Positions 60,444-64,000 of a stretch of DNA of 64,000 nt are shown here, piece by piece. Origin of the DNA: an uncultured Porphyromonadaceae bacterium. Lineage in GTDB: Bacteria; Bacteroidota; Bacteroidia; Bacteroidales; Muribaculaceae. Both the position numbers and the translations under genes were made by a program. Under the pieces are notes generated by a model. That model made no database searches, was not told the DNA's origin, and saw nothing but the letters and a program-made list of their open reading frames with translations. Numbering within the stretch: position 1 is the first letter of the stretch; every line of letters starts with the position of its first letter. The stretch covers positions 20,893-84,892 of the forward strand of contig CAMHQD010000005.1 of assembly GCA_946187345.1 (NCBI GenBank), read 5' to 3'.

Positions 60444-61478
60444 ATGAAAGGTAAAATCCTTGTGGCAGGAGGAATGGGCTTTATTGGCTCACACACCACT
60501 GTCGAACTGCAAAATGCAGGATTCGAGGTCGTCATTGTTGATAACCTCTCCAACAGCAATATCGAAGTGCTTGATGGCATCGAGCGTATCACCGGCATCC
60601 GTCCCGCCTTTGTCGAGGCTGATTGTACCGATATGGTTGCCATGCGGCGCCTCTTTGACGAACACAAGGGCATTAACGGCATTATCGACTTCGCCGCAAG
60701 CAAGGCCGTGGGAGAAAGTATGCAGAAGCCCATCATGTACTATCGCAACAATCTCAACATCCTGCTCAACCTGCTTGAGTTAATGCCCGAATACGGTGTT
60801 AAAGGCTTTGTCTTCTCATCATCATGCACCGTCTACGGCGAGCCCGACCACAACCCCATCACAGAGGACGCCCCAACCAAGAAGGCTACCTCTCCATATG
60901 GTGCTACCAAGCAAGTCAGTGAAGATATCATCGCGGATGTCATCCGCAGCGGCAGTCCCATCAAGGCAATCTTGCTGCGATACTTCAACCCGATTGGCGC
61001 TCATCCCAGTGCCGAGATCGGCGAGTTGCCTAATGGCGTCCCCGCCAATCTGGTGCCATACTTGACTCAAACCGCTATTGGAGTGCGCAAGGAACTCAGC
61101 ATCTTCGGCAACGACTACGACACCCCCGACGGTACATGCATCCGTGACTTCATCAACGTTGTTGATCTCGCCAAGGCACATGTTGTGGCCCTCGAGCGAA
61201 TGTTGGACAACAAGAGCGAGGAAGCCCTCGAGGTGTTCAATATCGGGACCGGCGATGGAGTCAGCGTCCAGCAGTTGCTTGATGCCTTTGAGCGCTCAAC
61301 CGGCGTCAAGGTTCCTCACAAATATGTGGCTCGGCGCCCTGGTGACATTGTCAAAATCTGGGCCGATCCCAAGAAGGCAAACGAAGTCCTCGGCTGGAAA
61401 GCCGAGGCTACACTCGACGACACAATGCTCAGTGCGTGGAAGTGGCAACAACGTCTTCGCGAGCGTGGCATCATGTAA
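60444..61478 (+). CDS. galE: UDP-glucose 4-epimerase
   Basis: Interconverts UDP-glucose and UDP-galactose using bound NAD, for galactose use and glycan precursors. The 344-residue SDR protein has GGMGFIGSHTTVELQ, the catalytic serine and YxxxK in SSSCTVYGEPDHN and SPYGATKQVSED, and RYFNPIGAHPSAEIGE. It could supply the polysaccharide locus at 13.8-37.6 kb. Followed by dispersed repeat copy 2. Confidence 0.95.
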   Translation: MKGKILVAGGMGFIGSHTTVELQNAGFEVVIVDNLSNSNIEVLDGIERITGIRPAFVEADCTDMVAMRRLFDEHKGINGIIDFAASKAVGESMQKPIMYYRNNLNILLNLLELMPEYGVKGFVFSSSCTVYGEPDHNPITEDAPTKKATSPYGATKQVSEDIIADVIRSGSPIKAILLRYFNPIGAHPSAEIGELPNGVPANLVPYLTQTAIGVRKELSIFGNDYDTPDGTCIRDFINVVDLAKAHVVALERMLDNKSEEALEVFNIGTGDGVSVQQLLDAFERSTGVKVPHKYVARRPGDIVKIWADPKKANEVLGWKAEATLDDTMLSAWKWQQRLRERGIM

Positions 61479-61489
61479 TTTTGTCGTAT

Positions 61490-61590
61490 GAGAGGTTGAG
61501 TGTTGTGCCAATCGGAAGTGGTCACTCCAACCGCGAGACAAATCCAATAATTCAGAGCGCGTCAGCGCAAGGCTCAACCCTCAACCTCTT
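61490..61590. repeat. Dispersed GAGAGGTTGAG-bounded intergenic element, copy 2
   Basis: Lies between galE and tgt. It starts GAGAGGTTGAG (61490-61500), has CCAATCG, then a CAAATCCA to GGCTCAACC inner block (61539-61579), and ends in CTCAACC tandem units. It is the reverse-complement counterpart of 7171-7316. Confidence 0.7.
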
Positions 61591-61601
61591 AATCCTTCAA
61601 T

Positions 61602-62732
61602 ATGGAGTTTATAGTTAATGCGACATCTTCCGGCACTGCGGCCAGGGCCGGCATCATCACCACTGACCACGGGCAGATAGAAACACCCATCTTCATGCCT
61701 GTGGGTACGGTGGGTGCAGTTAAAGCCGTTCATATGAGCGAGTTGCGGGATGACATCAAAGCACAAATAATTCTTGGTAATACCTATCATTTATATTTGC
61801 GCCCCGGTATGGACATCATCAGACGTGCCGGTGGATTGCATCGTTTCAACTCGTGGAGCGGCCCCATACTGACGGATAGCGGAGGTTTTCAAGTGTTCTC
61901 GCTTGCAGAGCAACGCAAGTTAAGTGATGAGGGCGTTACTTTCCGTAGTCACATAGATGGTTCAAAGCATTTGTTTACTCCGGAGCGAGTAGTTGACATA
62001 CAACGCGTTATCGGAAGCGATATAATGATGGCGTTAGACGAGTGCACCCCCGGCACGGCCGACCGGTCTTATGCTCGCCGATCGTTGACGCTCACTGAAC
62101 AATGGTTGCGTCGAGGTTGGCGGCATTTCAATGAGACACAGCCACTCTATAGCCACAGTCAAGCATTCTTCCCTATTGTGCAGGGCTGCGTTTACAAGGA
62201 CCTCCGCCAAGAAAGTGCCCGTATGGTGTCCGAACTTGGCGCCCAAGGAAACGCAATCGGTGGACTCGCTGTTGGTGAGCCTACTGAGGTGATGTACGAC
62301 ATGATTGAGGTAGTTAATGATATTTTGCCGCAAGATAGACCTCGCTACCTTATGGGTGTCGGAAAGCCAGAAAATATTCTCGAAGCCATTGACCGTGGTG
62401 TGGATATGATGGACTGCGTGATGCCAACTCGCAATGGACGCAATGCAATGCTGTTCACACGACACGGCATCATGAACCTGCGCAACCGCAAGTGGGCCGA
62501 CGATTTCTCTCCTTTGCAGGAAGATGGGCCGAGCGTTGTGGACCATGTTTATAGCAAGGCGTATCTGCGTCACCTTTTTATCGCCCAGGAGTTGCTTGCT
62601 ATGCAGATAGCCAGCATACATAATCTCGCGTTCTACCTTTGGTTGGTAAAAGAGGCAAGACGCCATATCATTGAAGGCGACTTCCCAACATGGAAAGCGC
62701 AGATGGTGATTGATGTGCAACGTCGACTATAA
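61602..62732 (+). CDS. tgt: tRNA-guanine transglycosylase (queuosine insertion)
   Basis: Exchanges guanine 34 of GUN tRNAs for a queuosine precursor. The 376-residue barrel enzyme has ILTDSGGFQVFSL (nucleophile-side region), FPIVQGCVYKDLRQES, IGGLAVGEPTEVM and MDCVMPTRNGRN. In classical bacterial Tgt a CxCxxC...H zinc site follows FSP; here the same stretch reads LQEDGPSVVDHVYSKAYLRHLF, without the cysteines. I recall this form from other Bacteroidales. Otherwise complete. Confidence 0.95.
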   Translation: MEFIVNATSSGTAARAGIITTDHGQIETPIFMPVGTVGAVKAVHMSELRDDIKAQIILGNTYHLYLRPGMDIIRRAGGLHRFNSWSGPILTDSGGFQVFSLAEQRKLSDEGVTFRSHIDGSKHLFTPERVVDIQRVIGSDIMMALDECTPGTADRSYARRSLTLTEQWLRRGWRHFNETQPLYSHSQAFFPIVQGCVYKDLRQESARMVSELGAQGNAIGGLAVGEPTEVMYDMIEVVNDILPQDRPRYLMGVGKPENILEAIDRGVDMMDCVMPTRNGRNAMLFTRHGIMNLRNRKWADDFSPLQEDGPSVVDHVYSKAYLRHLFIAQELLAMQIASIHNLAFYLWLVKEARRHIIEGDFPTWKAQMVIDVQRRL

Positions 62733-62791
62733 GAGTTCAAGTTCAAGGCGGTTATAGTCGTCTTGAAAACGATATGATGTAATGTAATCTT

Positions 62792-63931
62792 TTGCTGAAT
62801 TTGGAAAAAAAAGTTGAGCAGACAAAAAAATCGGTGCTGACGCGTGTCGCCGACGCATTGAGGATAAAGAAGTTTGATCAGTATATCATCAAGAACTTCT
62901 TGGGTACCTATGTCTTTGCCATCTTATTACTGATGGTGATTGTCATCATTTTTGATGCCAATGAGAAGTTAGACGCCGTCCTTAGCGCGCCGCTTTATGA
63001 TACTGTATTTAAGTATTTTCTCAACTTCTTGCCATTCATCATCAGCCAGTTCAGCCCATTATTTACGTTCATCTCGGTTATTTTCTTCACCTCTCGACTT
63101 GCTGACCGTAGCGAGATAATCGCTATACTCTCAAGCGGTATAACCTTTCGTCGTCTCACTGTGCCTTATTTGGCTTGTGCGGCATTGATAGCAGCCTTAT
63201 CTTATGTTCTCTCCGCTTACGTCATCCCTCCAGCCAACATTGAGCGCATTGAGTATCAAAACAAGTGGGTCAATGACCACTCTGTCACTGCCGGTAACAA
63301 CATTCAGTTGCAGGTGCGACCCGGCGTGATCGCTTACATCACACGTTATGACAATGTGAGTCGTAATGGTTACCGTATGTCGCTCGACGAGTTTGACGGC
63401 ACAACTCTTGTCTCGCGCCTTACAGCCGAGAATATCAGATATGACACGTTGGGACGCTGGCATTTGAAGCACTATGCGATTCGCGACTTCAGTGGTGTGA
63501 AAGAGAAACTCACAACCGGCAACAACCTCGATACCCTACTCAACGTTGATCCACGTGACTTCTTAATATCGGCCCACGATGAGGAGACGATGACCACTCC
63601 ACAATTACGTGACTACATCGACCGTCAGAAGGCTCGTGGTGTAGCTAATATCCAGAATTTTGAGATTGAGTATGAGCGCAGGTTCGCAATGACTGCCGCG
63701 GCATTTATTCTTACCATTATCGGCTTATCACTGTCGTCTCGCAAGGTTCGTGGCGGCATGGGAATGAATATAGGTATCGGTCTGTTGCTCAGTTTCAGTT
63801 ACATTCTCTTCATGACTGTTACCAGTTCGTTTGCCGTCAGTGGCTTGACATCGGCTGCCGTGGCAATGTGGATACCCAATGTGATATACACGTTCATAGC
63901 CATTTATCTCTATCGTCGTGCCTCAAGATGA
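62792..63931 (+). CDS. LptF/LptG-type lipopolysaccharide export permease
   Basis: A 379-residue inner-membrane permease of the YjgP/YjgQ family, part of the LptB2FG ABC transporter that extracts LPS. It has an N-terminal helical lead (LRIKKFDQYIIKNFLGTY), six TM segments in two groups of three (about 35-135 and 300-375) and a central periplasmic beta-jellyroll. There is no ATG near the start; an in-frame TAA lies at 62780-62782, so initiation must be at TTG 62792, TTG 62801 or GTG 62834. Two overlapping hairpins follow (63954-63996). Confidence 0.9.
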   Translation: MLNLEKKVEQTKKSVLTRVADALRIKKFDQYIIKNFLGTYVFAILLLMVIVIIFDANEKLDAVLSAPLYDTVFKYFLNFLPFIISQFSPLFTFISVIFFTSRLADRSEIIAILSSGITFRRLTVPYLACAALIAALSYVLSAYVIPPANIERIEYQNKWVNDHSVTAGNNIQLQVRPGVIAYITRYDNVSRNGYRMSLDEFDGTTLVSRLTAENIRYDTLGRWHLKHYAIRDFSGVKEKLTTGNNLDTLLNVDPRDFLISAHDEETMTTPQLRDYIDRQKARGVANIQNFEIEYERRFAMTAAAFILTIIGLSLSSRKVRGGMGMNIGIGLLLSFSYILFMTVTSSFAVSGLTSAAVAMWIPNVIYTFIAIYLYRRASR

Positions 63932-63953
63932 GGCGGCTTGGCAACACGAATCG

Positions 63954-63996
63954 AGTAGGTCGGGAAACGAAAGTTTTCTGACCTACTTTCGTTTCC
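63954..63996 (+). terminator. Terminator with overlapping alternative stem
   Basis: Stem B pairs 63963-63974 with 63985-63996 (12 bp) and ends in TTTC, as a terminator would. Stem A pairs AGTAGGTC (63954-63961) with GACCTACT (63980-63987). The two share 63985-63987, so they compete or form a pseudoknot-like fold. Confidence 0.65.
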
Positions 63997-64000
63997 TTTC

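Overview
The window looks like about 64 kb of chromosome from a Bacteroidales bacterium, probably a gut commensal. I cannot fix the family; Muribaculaceae- or Prevotella-like genomes would fit. The support is: (i) repeated -33/-7 promoters of the Bacteroidota type (TTG or TTTG, 19-21 bp, TAnnTTTG); (ii) weak or absent Shine-Dalgarno sequences; (iii) an UpxY-type NusG paralogue at the head of a polysaccharide operon; (iv) the gene order rplM-rpsI-rpsB-tsf; (v) a tmRNA whose tag reads GANNYALAA; and (vi) Bacteroidota-type families (DUF5686 outer-membrane protein, HU-CCDC81/SPOR protein, bifunctional DAHP synthase/chorismate mutase). I saw no rRNA, tRNA, CRISPR array, transposase or phage block.

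Layout. 1-2 kb: the end of an M16 peptidase. 2.1-6.1 kb: an aromatic amino acid operon (pheA, aminotransferase, DAHP synthase-chorismate mutase, tyrA). 6.1-9.8 kb: tsaD, cinA and a signal-peptide-bearing PLP decarboxylase resembling histidine decarboxylase. 9.8-10.5 kb: a non-coding stretch with a strong terminator, hairpin relics and the rplM promoter and leader. 10.5-13.5 kb: ribosomal proteins L13, S9, S2 and EF-Ts. 13.6-30.3 kb: a long exopolysaccharide/capsule operon on the plus strand. It has a structured leader, then UpxY-like regulator, WecA-like initiator, Wza- and Wzc-like export proteins, UDP-ManNAc dehydrogenase, EpsG-like polymerase, glycosyltransferases, an acetyltransferase, a deacetylase, a CapK-like ligase and a saccharopine-dehydrogenase-like enzyme. 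30.6-37.6 kb: a mostly minus-strand block that appears to extend the locus (ChbG/YdjC deacetylase, lysA, Wzx flippase, two O-acyltransferases, GT2). 37.9-42.8 kb: phosphoesterase, thioesterase, dprA, pta, ackA. 42.9-44.8 kb: small envelope-stress-like proteins (two YtxH, a holin-like protein, an unknown) and an ECF sigma factor. 44.9-50.8 kb: M16 peptidase, cyclophilin lipoprotein, MscS channel, TPR protein, HU-CCDC81/SPOR protein. 50.8-55.4 kb: tmRNA, lipoprotein, DUF5686 protein, an AT-rich orphan. 55.6-59.1 kb: glutaminase, ferredoxin-type aldo/keto reductase, ECF-type membrane protein, DUF1893, small membrane protein. 59.3-64 kb: fructose-bisphosphate aldolase, galE, tgt, LptF/G permease.

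The main unexplained signal is in the gaps between genes. Many hold short direct repeats with a 7-nt period but different unit sequences. Where an array lies between or beside same-strand genes it usually places stop triplets in all three frames, and it often contains the stop or start codon of the flanking gene. Four other intergenic repeat classes are also present: a 110-150 bp GAGAGGTTGAG-bounded element, CGTGAATTTT inverted arrays, strings of GC hairpins sharing a CCGCCTATGG core, and CCTCCC hairpins just upstream of rplM and rpsB. The best protein-level leads are the exported histidine-decarboxylase-like enzyme and the amino-acid/acyl modification genes at the end of the polysaccharide operon.
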